A stretch of 64,000 nt of DNA from Aradus depressus (GCA_963662175.1 OY759214.1:75838037-75902036), one strand, 5' to 3'; counted from the stretch's first letter, positions 41,493 to 51,098 are shown. Translations and numbers: made by a program. The notes: generated by a model from the letters alone, not told the origin.

Positions 41493-44188
41493 TGAAGAAC
41501 GAATTAGAAGACCATCGTGATTTACTTCTTTTGACAGAAGGGGAGAAGCAGCATTACATATACATTAAAAATTTTGAAAGACTCGTACGGTCACAAATTA
41601 CTAAGCATAAAAACAAAATTATAATTTGTAAGCGATGCTTTAAGCATTTTGACAATCAGTATGGCAGGTTGAGTGAGAATAAATTAGGAGAACATAAAAT
41701 GTATTGCGATAAAAACAATCCAGTTAGGATAGAGCTCCCTAAGGATCCGATTTTGGAATTCAAAAATGTTGAACGGCAGCTTCGTCTACCCTTTGTTATT
41801 TATGCTGATTTTGAAACCATGTTGACTCCCCTCTCTGAAGATACATCGAAGGCGACTGTTCCCTATCAGAGGCATGAGGCTATGTCTTTCTGTTGCTATT
41901 TGAAATTTCCTGACTCTTTCCTAAATGTCGCAAAACAGTATAATCCCCCTTTAGAACCGTATCTATACCGTGGTCCTGAAGCTCCAAAGAAATTCCTTCT
42001 ATATGTAAAATCGTTAGCTCTTAAAATTTCGAAAATGTACAAAAATAATGCCCCAATTATAATAACGAATGATGAGGAAGTAGAGTGGGGTGCCGCCGTT
42101 CAGTGCTATTTTTGTGAGGGCAACTTTTCGGAGAATAATTCTAAAGTTAGGGACCACGATCATTTAACCGGTAAATATAGAGGAGCAGCCTGTAATAGCT
42201 GTAACCTGCGGTGTAAAACTCCATCATATATACCCGTAATTTTTCATAATTTGTCCAATTATGACGCAAACATTATAGTTATGGAGCTGGGTAAAGATTC
42301 AGAGCGGGTTGATGTGATTCCCAATACCGAGGAGAAATACATAAGCTTCACTAAGCATGTGCACGGTGTTAAACTTCGATTTATCGACTCTTATCGCTTT
42401 TTAAGTCGTAGTCTTGAGTATATGGCTAGCGTGCTTCCGAAAACAGCCTTTAGGGAAACCTCTAAATACTTTACTGAGGATCAGCTTCCTCTTGTGATCA
42501 AAAAGGGGGTTTTCTGTTACGATTATGTTGATTCATGGGAACGTCTGAATGACACGTCTCTCCCACCACAGTCAGCGTTTTACAGTCAGTTAAAGCAATG
42601 TGGGGTTTCGGATGAAGACTATCAACATGCGCAGAACGTATGGCGGCAGTTCAACTGCTCAACCCTCGGGGAATATAGCGATATCTATCTTAAAACGGAT
42701 GTACTCATTCTCGCGGATATTTTCCAGAATTTCCGTGATGTTATGCTTAATAGTCATAAGGTAGACCCCGCACATTATTTCACTGCTCCTGGGATGACAT
42801 GGGATGCGATGTTGAAGCATACTAAGGTAAAGTTCGAACAATTAATGGATTATGACATGATATTATTCTTTGAGCGGGGGATCAGGGGAGGTTTATGTCA
42901 AGTATCCCACCGGTATGCGAGTGCTAATAATAGTTATATGCCCGAGTATGATCCGGAAAAGGAATCCTCTTACATTGCATACTTAGACGCAAATAATCTT
43001 TATGGCCATGCGATGAGTAGACCTCTACCGTATGGGGGGTTTAAATGGGTGAAAGACCCCGAAAGCATAAATATTGAAAACTTGGACGATAATGGCGAAT
43101 TAGGATGTATTCTGGAGGTCGACGTAGTCTATCCTTCCGAGTTACACACAGCTCATAACGATTCACCATTTTTACCTGAGACGATTAGTCCTCCAGGCGG
43201 GAAAGTAAATAAATTAGTTGCTCATTTCAATCCTCGTGAGCGATATGTTGTGCATTACGTCAACTTAAAGCAAGCGATTAAACATGGTCTGAAAGTCCAA
43301 AAAATTCATAGGGCGATACAATTTCGACAGTCTTGTTGGTTACAGTCATATATTGATTGTAATACTGAGCTTCGGAAAAAGGCAAAAAATGACTTTGAAA
43401 AAGATTTTTATAAACTTTTGAATAATGCTGTGTTCGGTAAAACAATGGAAAATATAAGAAACCGTATGAACATGATACTGGTTACCGACTCTAACAAATT
43501 AATGAAACTCATCGCCAAAGCTAACTTTCTAGACAGGATAATTTATCATGAAAACTTAGTATCTGTAACTATGAGTAAAACAAAATTATTATTTAATAAG
43601 CCTATATATGTAGGCATGTCGATTTTAGATTTGTCCAAAACTGTGATGTATGATTTCCACTATAATGTAATGATGAAAAAATATAATCCTAATACTCTAA
43701 AATTAATGTACACAGATACGGACAGTTTAGTTTATTTAATTAATACACCCGACTGGTATCAGGACATGAAAGCGATGGAGCATTATTTCGATACGTCAGA
43801 CTTCCCTAAAGAGCATCCGTGCTATTCTGTTTTAAATAAAAAAATTCTTGGCAAGTTCAAAGACGAGACTAATGGTGTTATCATTAATAAATTCGTAGGA
43901 CTCAAACCGAAGACGTATGCTATGGATATAAGTAAAAAAATAAAAAAATGTATTAAAGGTGTTAAAAAAGCAGCAGTTGAAAAAAATATATCGTTGCAAG
44001 ATTTTGAGAAATCCCTTTTTGAAGGAAAAATAGTATATACATACATGAGAATGATTCAATCAAAAAAACATGAGCTGTTCAGCGTTAGAATTAATAAAAA
44101 GGCGTTGTCATCGGAAGATGATAAAAGAGTAGTTTTATCTGATGGTATTCATACCTTAGCTCATGGACATTACTCAATTCAAACCTAG
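41492..44188 (+). CDS. Family B DNA polymerase (protein-primed type), right arm, intact ORF
   Basis: 898 codons; it would copy the element's DNA. Motifs: exonuclease I YADFET (104-109), exonuclease II FHNLSNYDAN (251-260), exonuclease III YLKTDV (399-404), polymerase A YLDANNLYG (497-505), polymerase B KLLNNAVFGK (641-650), polymerase C YTDTDS (740-745) and KPKTY (805-809). The insertion between B and C and the A-motif form fit protein-primed viral/Polinton-type enzymes. Residues 205-241 form a C-x2-C ... DHDHLTGKYRGAAC-x2-C domain resembling endonuclease VII/HNH-type zinc modules found in this polymerase family. The frame opens at GTG (41492), overlapping the stop of the zinc-finger ORF by one base, and no nearby upstream ATG is in frame. 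Translation therefore needs frameshifting, or this is the back half of a disrupted 1,200-residue protein. All catalytic acidic residues are present. Confidence 0.9.
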   Translation: MKNELEDHRDLLLLTEGEKQHYIYIKNFERLVRSQITKHKNKIIICKRCFKHFDNQYGRLSENKLGEHKMYCDKNNPVRIELPKDPILEFKNVERQLRLPFVIYADFETMLTPLSEDTSKATVPYQRHEAMSFCCYLKFPDSFLNVAKQYNPPLEPYLYRGPEAPKKFLLYVKSLALKISKMYKNNAPIIITNDEEVEWGAAVQCYFCEGNFSENNSKVRDHDHLTGKYRGAACNSCNLRCKTPSYIPVIFHNLSNYDANIIVMELGKDSERVDVIPNTEEKYISFTKHVHGVKLRFIDSYRFLSRSLEYMASVLPKTAFRETSKYFTEDQLPLVIKKGVFCYDYVDSWERLNDTSLPPQSAFYSQLKQCGVSDEDYQHAQNVWRQFNCSTLGEYSDIYLKTDVLILADIFQNFRDVMLNSHKVDPAHYFTAPGMTWDAMLKHTKVKFEQLMDYDMILFFERGIRGGLCQVSHRYASANNSYMPEYDPEKESSYIAYLDANNLYGHAMSRPLPYGGFKWVKDPESINIENLDDNGELGCILEVDVVYPSELHTAHNDSPFLPETISPPGGKVNKLVAHFNPRERYVVHYVNLKQAIKHGLKVQKIHRAIQFRQSCWLQSYIDCNTELRKKAKNDFEKDFYKLLNNAVFGKTMENIRNRMNMILVTDSNKLMKLIAKANFLDRIIYHENLVSVTMSKTKLLFNKPIYVGMSILDLSKTVMYDFHYNVMMKKYNPNTLKLMYTDTDSLVYLINTPDWYQDMKAMEHYFDTSDFPKEHPCYSVLNKKILGKFKDETNGVIINKFVGLKPKTYAMDISKKIKKCIKGVKKAAVEKNISLQDFEKSLFEGKIVYTYMRMIQSKKHELFSVRINKKALSSEDDKRVVLSDGIHTLAHGHYSIQT

Positions 44189-44320
44189 TGCTGTCTTAAC
44201 CTGGCTACCCGTTTTTCCGAGGGGGGCCTCAAATATCGGAAAACATTCCTATTCCCATCCCATTCCTAAAAATTCTCTTGAGGCTTTAGTCTAGACTGGT
44301 CTGATATCTCTTGTTTTGAA

Positions 44321-44392
44321 TGGTCACTGGCGTGGTGTGAAAACCTGTAAACCTAATTGGTCACTGGCGTGGTGTGAAAACCCGTAAACCTG
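44321..44392 (+). repeat. 37-bp direct repeat pair downstream of the right polymerase gene
   Basis: Units at 44321-44357 and 44358-44392 share TGGTCACTGGCGTGGTGTGA followed by AAACC. Mirror of 32395-32466. Confidence 0.75.
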
Positions 44393-44524
44393 TACAAAAG
44401 AAAAACCTAAAGATTGAAGAGAAGCCCTGACTCGAGCCTTTATCCCTTCCCTATCCCCACCCACCTCTTCGACGTATTTCTACCTTGGCGCTGGTGAAGA
44501 GGCTTACCGGTTTATTGATTAGTC

Positions 44525-44530
44525 AATAAA
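44525..44530 (+). terminator. Candidate polyadenylation signal, right polymerase gene
   Basis: AATAAA 337 bp downstream of the stop codon at 44188. It is the first clear signal past the gene. Confidence 0.45.
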
Positions 44531-46799
44531 GCGAACTAAAAGAAATACACACCCCTATAAAGTATGTTTCAGACACCTGATGTAGAGATGCTGGTGAAAA
44601 GCCAGTCAAGTGTTGGAGATGAGAAGCAGCCTACGAAGAAAATAAATGTAAGTTAAATATACCTCCTAAGATATTGATATTTCTGGCAAAGCACATCTAG
44701 ACCTTATAGAGCGAGTGAGAGGATGAGTAAACCGGGTTATGATGAAAATGTCAGACAATCTAGAGAGATTGTGGGAGTTGAACAGTGGTGAAGCAGGATG
44801 ATGCTAAGGAAAAAAAAAAAAAAAAAAGTACCGGTTAGGCTATGAAGAATTCTGAAGAAAATCCGTTGGGCGGGTCTGTAGTAGTGAAAGGTTTATAGGT
44901 GGGGGGTCTAAAATGGTTAGGACAAGTCGAGAAAACATTAGGCGATTGATGTAGGAAAGTAGAAAATAGTCATAAAAGAAATAAGAGAAAGAACTGTGAA
45001 TTAGGCGCGGGCTGTTGAGCAATTTGATATGGAGAAGTATAAGTGAGAAAATTTGATATGGGTATATTGAAGGAGATTGAGAATAAGTTATGTAGAGAAG
45101 TTGGATTGCAATAAAATTTGTTAGCGAGTCAATCAGTAGATGATACAACTAGACTTTAAGTTTTATTAAAACTTAGGAGTAAATAGACGCTAGGAGAGCT
45201 TAAACTGTTCGGGTGTGTTCGGCTATAAGCGGCTCCCTTCAGGTTTGAGCTATGTCGACGGTTACATAAAGTAAATGCCGGAGTTCGTGTTAAGGATTAG
45301 GTGGTCTATGCTAGAGTTATGCTGCATGATGGACTAGGATGTAGGTTGGTTTGGGGTAAAAAGTGGGTAGATGTCAAAGAAATTGTAAGTGTCTGACCTC
45401 TAGAAAGGAAAGGTGGGAGGTTTGGTACAAGGGCTCCTATTGGGGTCTCCGGAAATATTCTCTGTTTCGATATGTAGGATTGGAATAAGTGGGGCAATTG
45501 ATGTGTGATGGTGTGAACTATAACCTACCGAATGTGCTGTACGTGCTTAGTTGAAAAAAATAGTTAGGTAGTGAAGTAGGTTTAATGAATGATTTTATGA
45601 GTATAGGGTTCAATAATGATGAGGCCTGTGATGTATATGAAAATGTGAAATGTAAGACCTAATATAACATATACAATGTTGCCAAAGGTTATGTCACGGG
45701 GTGATGAGTATCAATGTGTTTGAAGTTTCGAACCGTGGTTTCGTAGTAATAAGGTTGTAGACCTCTGTCATGTGTTGTTTTGTGTAAAAAATTTAAAAAA
45801 AATGCTGTATGGTCTGCGATATGTATATTGAAGACAACGACAAAATAGCGTAGTCATGAGATTGAATGATGTGTTCTAATGTGTGTAGCATGTATATATT
45901 GTACCCCTAGCCTGTATACTCAAGTAGAAAGGTTGGAGGTATGAACCGAAAATTGGTCAGGACAAAACGATAAAAAATTTTAAAAAATTGATGTTATGAA
46001 GTATAAAATAGGAGAAAGATCCGAGAATTAGGTGTGGGCGGATCTGTAGTAGTGGAAGAAGTACAATGGAGGGGGAGGTAGCATTTGAGATGGGTATATT
46101 GAAAGAGATTGAGAATAAGTTATGTGGAGAAGTAGGATTGTAATAAAATATCAGAGGAAGTGTTGATGTGGGGAAGTATAGAGCTGAAAATTATGAGAGG
46201 ACAATATAAAGTGTAAAGAAAAATATAATAATGACTGACTAGAATAAATGTTGGGATGAGGGGAAAATGAGCGAAAAGGCTAGAAACCGCTGAACCTTGG
46301 TGCTGCTAATAAAACACGCCCGGCCTAAGTGGAATGGGTCTGTAGGATGATACCGATGTATATATGGGTAAACCGAAAAAAAAAAATGTTAAACGAATCA
46401 TGTCTAGAGAGGTTGTAGGAGTTGGGCTAAGAAGGATGTTGCTAAGGCTAGGAGTAGTGGACTATGACGAATCCTTGGGTGATGGTGTAGACAAGCTGGA
46501 GTAGGCAATTGATGTGGGGGAGTAGAGAGCATTATTAATTTCAATTATATACGCTTGGGAGCGCTAGTGGGCTAATTTAAAAAACAAATAGGGGCATAGG
46601 GGAGGGGTGGGATAAAAATGCAAAGCAGGGTTTAGAGGGAGAGCGGAAACTTATTAGGGTTAAGAGGGAGAGTGGAAACGTATTGAGATGGGGAAGTGAT
46701 TCAAGAACAGGGGAGGAGGAGGGTGGTGGGGGAGGAGTATGGGACGGCCGCCATCTTGCGCATTTGCCATTGGCCCAGAGTCCCCTTATCCCCTCTACT

Positions 46800-46805
46800 G
46801 ATTGA
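46800..46805. other. 6-bp target-site duplication, right
   Basis: GATTGA directly after the last base of the element; pairs with 29982-29987. Confidence 0.75.
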
Positions 46806-47345
46806 TTAGCGCTGGGGAAAAAGATTGCTGTTGATTCACCGACAACATTTTTTATTTGTTTGTTCCATTTGATTTTTTTTTGGCTGATAATATAAATTTT
46901 AATGTTAACTTATTTGTTATTTTACCTTATATTTCAAATATATATCGTCAAACGTACCTAATTCATAAAATATATAAGCTACACAGAGTGTTCTGTTAGA
47001 CACTACACTATGTGGGTGATATAACCTGTCAAATTTCAGCGACATCGGTCGAAGAGAAGAGGGATTCATATCGAAAACCCTAATAACTGCCGATGTAACG
47101 AATTTTTCGATACAAAATTTTTCTACGTGGATTTAGAAGCCTTATGTGAGTCAACTATTGAATATTAGCGTAAACCGTAGACTGGTTTTGGAGGGCGAAC
47201 CAAGAAATTGTATGGATTAGTTCTTTCTGGGATCGTACATTGCAGATGATTTACTTTTTTATTTATTTTTGGAATTGATGGTTGATGAATATGAAATCTA
47301 AACATCAAATTTCTGATCGATTACATAACTCTCTCTATACATCGC
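46806..47345. repeat. Family Y copy, right of the giant palindrome
   Basis: It starts TTAGCGCTGGGGAAAAAG, then GATTCACCGACAAC: the terminal part of the Y copy whose other part is at 29740-29981. Further Y modules at 47020-47340 (AATAACTGCCGATG, AACCGTAGACTGGTTTTGG) belong to a neighbouring copy. Confidence 0.7.
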
Positions 47346-47454
47346 TGGGAAAGTAATAAGCTTTAAATGAAATTGGGATAAATAAATTGTGATGTATAAA
47401 AAAAAAATATACACACAATAAATCATTAATAATGAAAAAAACTAATTATATTCA

Positions 47455-48060
47455 TCTTCTACAAATAATAAGAAACCATTTCTTTTAAAACAAATGCATG
47501 TAAAAAACATAACACGGCCATCATCTGTTTTTTGTGTTTCGAGTGACGAGTGGAGGCCTGGGTTAAATGGAGACGGGTTGAGTGAAACATGGAGAGTGGT
47601 GTTTAGGCTTAACGTGTGATGAACTAAATAGGAGTGAATTGATGGTGAAATTGGTCCGCAAAGAAGGTATTGTTGTTTGTTTATATGTACAGGATATATA
47701 CCCAGAAATATATAACTTGAATTTTTTAAAAAATGGTCAAAATATAAAACAAAAAAAGATTGAACTAGTGTTAAGAATTTAGTTTTTAAGATTTTTCTTT
47801 TGGTTTTTGTTTGTTTCAATGGCTAGTTTTTTAATTTAAAAATGTAGATGATTTAAGAGAATAAACCCATTATTTTTTCAAATACGTGCACTTTCTTAAA
47901 AATTGCACGTCTTGAACTTTGATACTTTAAATAAAAGCAATAAAATTTCTACAGGAAATGTGGTAATTAATTGTCTATTAATTTATTCTTTTTGTTTTAA
48001 TTAATATTTCATTATTAATAATTCAATTATTATTTATATTTTTTTTTATTTATCATTTAT
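47455..48060. repeat. Dispersed repeat family Z, copy 2
   Basis: Direct repeat of 15285-16000; see there. The 125-codon ORF on the minus strand (47442-47819) is a frame through the repeat and has no recognised domain. Confidence 0.65.
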
Positions 48061-48484
48061 TGAAGATTAACACATAAACCTCTACTTTTTTACCACAAAA
48101 TAAATATTTATTATGTTACCTGAGGTATGATACATGTAGTGGAAATATGTATTTTGTGTTTCAATTGTAGTATATGCTCTATGTATTCTGTTGTATTAGG
48201 AGGGTGGGAGGGTCAAGTAAACATAACTCTAACCGCTCCTGCAGGAAGTCAGGGGGCCAACTATGTCATTCTCTATGTGTCTTTGTTCCAGAGGCTAACA
48301 CTTTCTGAACATAGTTTGTTGGTATTTCCGTGGGCGTAGCCAGCATGAGGGAGGGGGTGTGGCGAAATTCGTATCCCCACTCTGAATTTTTGCGTAGGGA
48401 AACATGTTATAAATATGTGTTCGGATAGAATCATCTGCAAAGAAATGTATAAGAAACTCCTGTTATGGCATAAATATTTTATTA
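48061..48484. other. Unassigned stretch
   Basis: A moderately GC-rich block at 48200-48370 lies within AT-rich DNA. A 70-codon ORF (48127-48339) shows no motif. Confidence 0.3.
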
Positions 48485-48812
48485 GGGGGCCGGTAGCTCA
48501 GTGGTATGTGTGCTTGCTTACTGATCTCAACATCGCGGGATCGAAACCCGGCCGAAGCCCTTAGTTTATTTTATCTGGAAGGTAAAAAAAACTTGAGCAC
48601 GCCGTCCTTCGATGTGTCGTTAATTGATGGTCTCTAACCTGTACGATGTCAGATACTCGTAAAGATCACTATCCTAAGTGAATAAAAATTTAGGGTAGGC
48701 AATATTAAGTTAAATAATTAAACATCTCCCATAGTACAGTGACGAAAGAGCGCTCTGGTAGTAGGCGATATGATCTTGTAGCTGAGGCTATGAGCCATAA
48801 TAGCTAACTATA
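48485..48812 (+). mobile_element. SINE family A, diverged full-length copy
   Basis: Head with box A (GGTAGCTCAGTGGTATG) and a box B-like GGGATCGAAACCC, then body with several small deletions. It ends at TAGCTAACTA rather than in clean CCTAA repeats. Older than copies 1-3. Confidence 0.8.
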
Positions 48813-48834
48813 TTTTATGTTTGTTTCCCCAGCT

Positions 48835-49056
48835 ATACGCAGTGTAGGGTATTATAATTTAAATAATTTCTGTCAGAATTTCGATGTTAAGTTTTGAAGG
48901 GAATTTCATGTTTTCTGATCCCCTGATTCCTAAAAAAGAATTTATCATCACGAAATTTTATTTGTGAATCAGGAACCATATACAACACTAATTGGTTTTC
49001 AGCTAAAGGGAAGGGGCGGAGGCTTAACATAAAATCTCGAATAATTCATATAATAG
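48835..49056. repeat. Family Y start module
   Basis: TTTCCCCAGCTATACGCAGTG, a GGGAATTTCATGTTTTC phrase, then TTTCAGCTAAAGGGAAGGGG. These are the Y start module and its first internal module. Confidence 0.6.
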
Positions 49057-49057
49057 A

Positions 49058-49207
49058 GTGCTTAAGCGATGGACCGAACCTGTACGATGTCAGCTACTCA
49101 TAAAGACCCCCCTATCCTGGTTGAATAAAAATTTAGGGTTGGCAACATTTAGGATTCCCACAGTAGAGTCGGCCTCATGTCCACCAGAGCGACGAAAGAG
49201 CGCTTGA
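49058..49207 (+). mobile_element. SINE family A, internal body fragment
   Basis: Body words GCTTAAGCGATGG, CTGTACGATGTCAG, GAATAAAAATTTAGGGT and GACGAAAGAGCGCT in the right order, without head or tail. It lies 250 bp from the preceding SINE. Confidence 0.75.
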
Positions 49208-50189
49208 GAAAGAGCGATGAAAAAGCCAATGAGACAATAAATAACTATAACATAATGAATTCATATCTAAAATCAAACACACTTAAGGGCGAAACCTATT
49301 AATTTCCCGAGGAATCTATCGCGGAAATTAATCTATGGGAATCCCATGTCAGTCTTCTGTATAGATGGAAACCCAGATTGTAGATAGGAAGAGAGATATT
49401 GTTGAAGGAAACAGGTGAGCTGAAAGGCAGGAAATTAAGAAAAAACTGAGTCAGAGGTAAAGAAGTCCGTGACAATATGTATGAGTTGGAAAATAAAATT
49501 GGAAACTATATGAAGTTGAAAGGATTTGTACGACCTCAATCAATGAAAATACCATTTGTATGAGAAAAGATTACATAATATGAACAACTTACGACACTTT
49601 TATCTGTATACATAAGCTTCACAAGGAGTGTCCACAATAAAACATTGTTTTATTTTTTATGACATCTATAAACTTGGATCTTATGGAGCATTGCGGTGGA
49701 AAGTAGTATGACTTCTTTATTTTTTTATTTTATTTTTTTTATTATATAATAACTACTTTATTATCAGTTTTATTAGTCCTTTAATTTTTATTTTCTTCTT
49801 TTATATTTTTTTATGTTTGAGAAGTCTGTTAATAAAAATGTTAATGACGGTTAAACAGACTTATAAGAATTGACATTTCTGTAGCGCCTCAGCACTTTCC
49901 ATAAGTTACTTTCTCTATGAATTATTCCTCCTGTATGTCACAAAGTGAAATGAAAAGTAATTTTATTCTGGGAGGTACCTTAAGAATAAATGCATACAGA
50001 GTCATAAAGTATACCAGTAAGCCGTATAAAGAAATAATTTTGATAAAATAAATAAATTAGTGCTACAGTGAAGAAAAAATAGACAATAATAAATATAGAT
50101 GAATAAAAATTAGAATAAACAGCATAATTATGAAGAAATAAATGAAAACAAGTTTATCTATATAAATAGGAAAATAAATAAATAGCAAA
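49208..50189. other. Unassigned stretch
   Basis: AT-rich, no recognisable gene or repeat. Confidence 0.35.
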
Positions 50190-50258
50190 AACATCCCCTG
50201 GACACCAACAAACCAGGCGGTAAAGTATCTAGGAGTGCTCCTAGATATTAATTCATAA
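50190..50258 (+). pseudogene. LINE reverse transcriptase fragment
   Basis: A short plus-strand frame reads IPWTPTNQAVKYLGVLLDIN and then stops. W-x(n)-VKYLGVxLD is a conserved segment of Jockey/R1-type reverse transcriptases, close to the end of the domain. Only about 70 bp are recognisable. Confidence 0.7.
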
Positions 50259-50454
50259 CATAGGTAATCCATTTTCGGTAACATCTCTTGTCACGAAATT
50301 AATTTGTCACATTTTTTATTAGTCATTATCATCAATCAATCAATTTATTTGGACCGGCCAAAAAATAAATAAAAAATTAAAATAAAAAATTATGAAAAAT
50401 AAAGAAATAAACGTATGTTATTTAAAAATATTGTCTATTTCACAAAATATATAT

Positions 50455-50500
50455 AATATTGGTGTACTTTCGGTATTGCTACCATCTTCAGCCACCACTT
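50455..50500 (-). ncRNA. Hammerhead-ribozyme-like motif, left partner
   Basis: Minus strand: CTGAAGA core (50485-50491 on +), perfect stem II GGTA-GCAA-TACC, then GAAA. The stem III region reads AGTACACC and lacks the closing ACT present in the right partner (52624-52665). It is probably a damaged copy. Confidence 0.5.
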
Positions 50501-50659
50501 ATATTACGCTTCAGCCACGACAAATACTAAATGGAACTTGAACAAGTTAGGTACATATACACTTTTTTAAAAATATTGTCTATTTCACGAAATATATATA
50601 ATATGGGAGTACTTAGGTGTATATGTAACCTACTTCCTCAAAAAAGTGTGTATTTTTAT

Positions 50660-50804
50660 TCGTATACTAGCAGTAATACCCGGCGTTGCCAGGGGAACTT
50701 TGACTTTTCTCCTAATATCTCTCGTTCGAATCCTATTCAATTCTTCAACAGTAGGTACATTGATGATGTTATAATTTTCAATTATTCATACGGAATAACG
50801 CTTA
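50660..50804. other. Boundary of the W composite
   Basis: TATACTAGCAGTAATACCCGG with CGTTGCCAGG marks a sharp start. The matching far end is probably the TTATTATATAGATTT phrase at 51959-51973. Such paired signatures mark a common but poorly classified arthropod repeat type. This part holds no gene. Confidence 0.4.
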
Positions 50805-51098
50805 TAGTCCTTCAACGGCAGACATCCCAGCTAGTAAGTTTTTAGGACCCCTGGGCATCATAGCTAGTACGCGCCATTCAACGGCGGAAACCACATCTAG
50901 TGAATACTTAGCATCACTGGATGTCCTAGCCAGTGCGTACTGAAGAGCGCTTGTGTCCACAGCTAGTATGTGCTTTGCAACGGCGGACCCCACAGCTAGT
51001 ACGTAGTTAAGAACGCTCGGCACCACAGCTAGTATGTACCTTGCAACGGCGGACCCCACAGCTAGTACGTAGTTAGGAACGCTGGGCACCACAGCTAG
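50805..51098 (-). repeat. 33-bp minisatellite reading as 11-residue repeats
   Basis: Nearly nine 33-bp units keep one minus-strand frame open (ORF 50802-51200, 132 codons). The units alternate between two types, LAVVPSVxNYV and LAVGSAVAxxI, in residues 35-78, and decay towards the C-terminus (LAVDTSALQYA, LARTSSDAKYS, and so on). At DNA level ACAGCTAGTA recurs at each unit junction. The unit length is a multiple of three, so an open frame may be accidental. No signal peptide or known domain. Confidence 0.8.

Larger units (their letters stand above)
29988..46799. mobile_element. 16.8-kb palindromic Polinton-like polymerase element
   Basis: The whole element is an inverted repeat: coordinates pair as left plus right equals 76787 from the outermost bases (29988/46799) to the centre (38354/38433), interrupted only by two single-base indels that cancel. 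It begins AGTAGAGGGG, ends with the inverse, and is flanked by GATTGA on both sides. Its only recognised gene, one per arm, is a protein-primed-type family B DNA polymerase, transcribed outward from near the centre. Polintons are typically 15-20 kb with 6-bp duplications, AG termini and this polymerase type, but also carry integrase, capsid, ATPase and protease genes with terminal repeats of at most about 1 kb. None of those genes is visible here. It looks like a replication-derived head-to-head dimer or a stripped-down derivative whose terminal repeats cover nearly everything. Integration would have needed an integrase in trans. Confidence 0.8.
38433..46799 (+). repeat. Right arm of the giant inverted repeat
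   Basis: 8,367 bp, mirror of the left arm: inner region 38433-39571, upstream repeats and promoter 39572-40413, polymerase gene on the plus strand 40502-44188, outer region 44189-46799. Base pairing to the left arm follows the sum 76787, except between the two indels (about 40779 and 42464), where the sum is 76788. Confidence 0.9.
44189..46799. other. Outer non-coding region of the right arm
   Basis: Mirror of 29988-32598, purine-rich on this strand. The last 270 bp (46525-46799) match the relic at 17445-17700 and include GGTTTAGAGGGAGAGCGG. No credible ORF. Confidence 0.65.

Noticed and set aside
36276..41500. Programmed -1 frameshift with a classic slippery heptamer between the two polymerase ORFs
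   Set aside because: The codons before the stop (CCA ATA AAA) do not form X-XXY-YYZ. Recoding by another route remains possible, so it is listed only as a question.
29988..46799. Giant palindrome as a pure assembly fold-back artefact
   Set aside because: Not fully excluded, but the 78-bp unpaired centre, arm-specific substitutions, the flanking GATTGA and the continuation of one Y repeat on both sides fit a real insertion better.
29988..46799. Polinton integrase, capsid, ATPase or protease genes in the palindrome
   Set aside because: I looked for credible ORFs in the outer and inner regions of both arms and found none.
29980..46800. The many small ORFs in the arms (for example 31290-31481, 31639-31947, 37679-37963, 38404-38655 and their mirrors)
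   Set aside because: They appear in mirrored pairs because the arms are mirrored, lack recognisable domains, and many are antisense to the polymerase.
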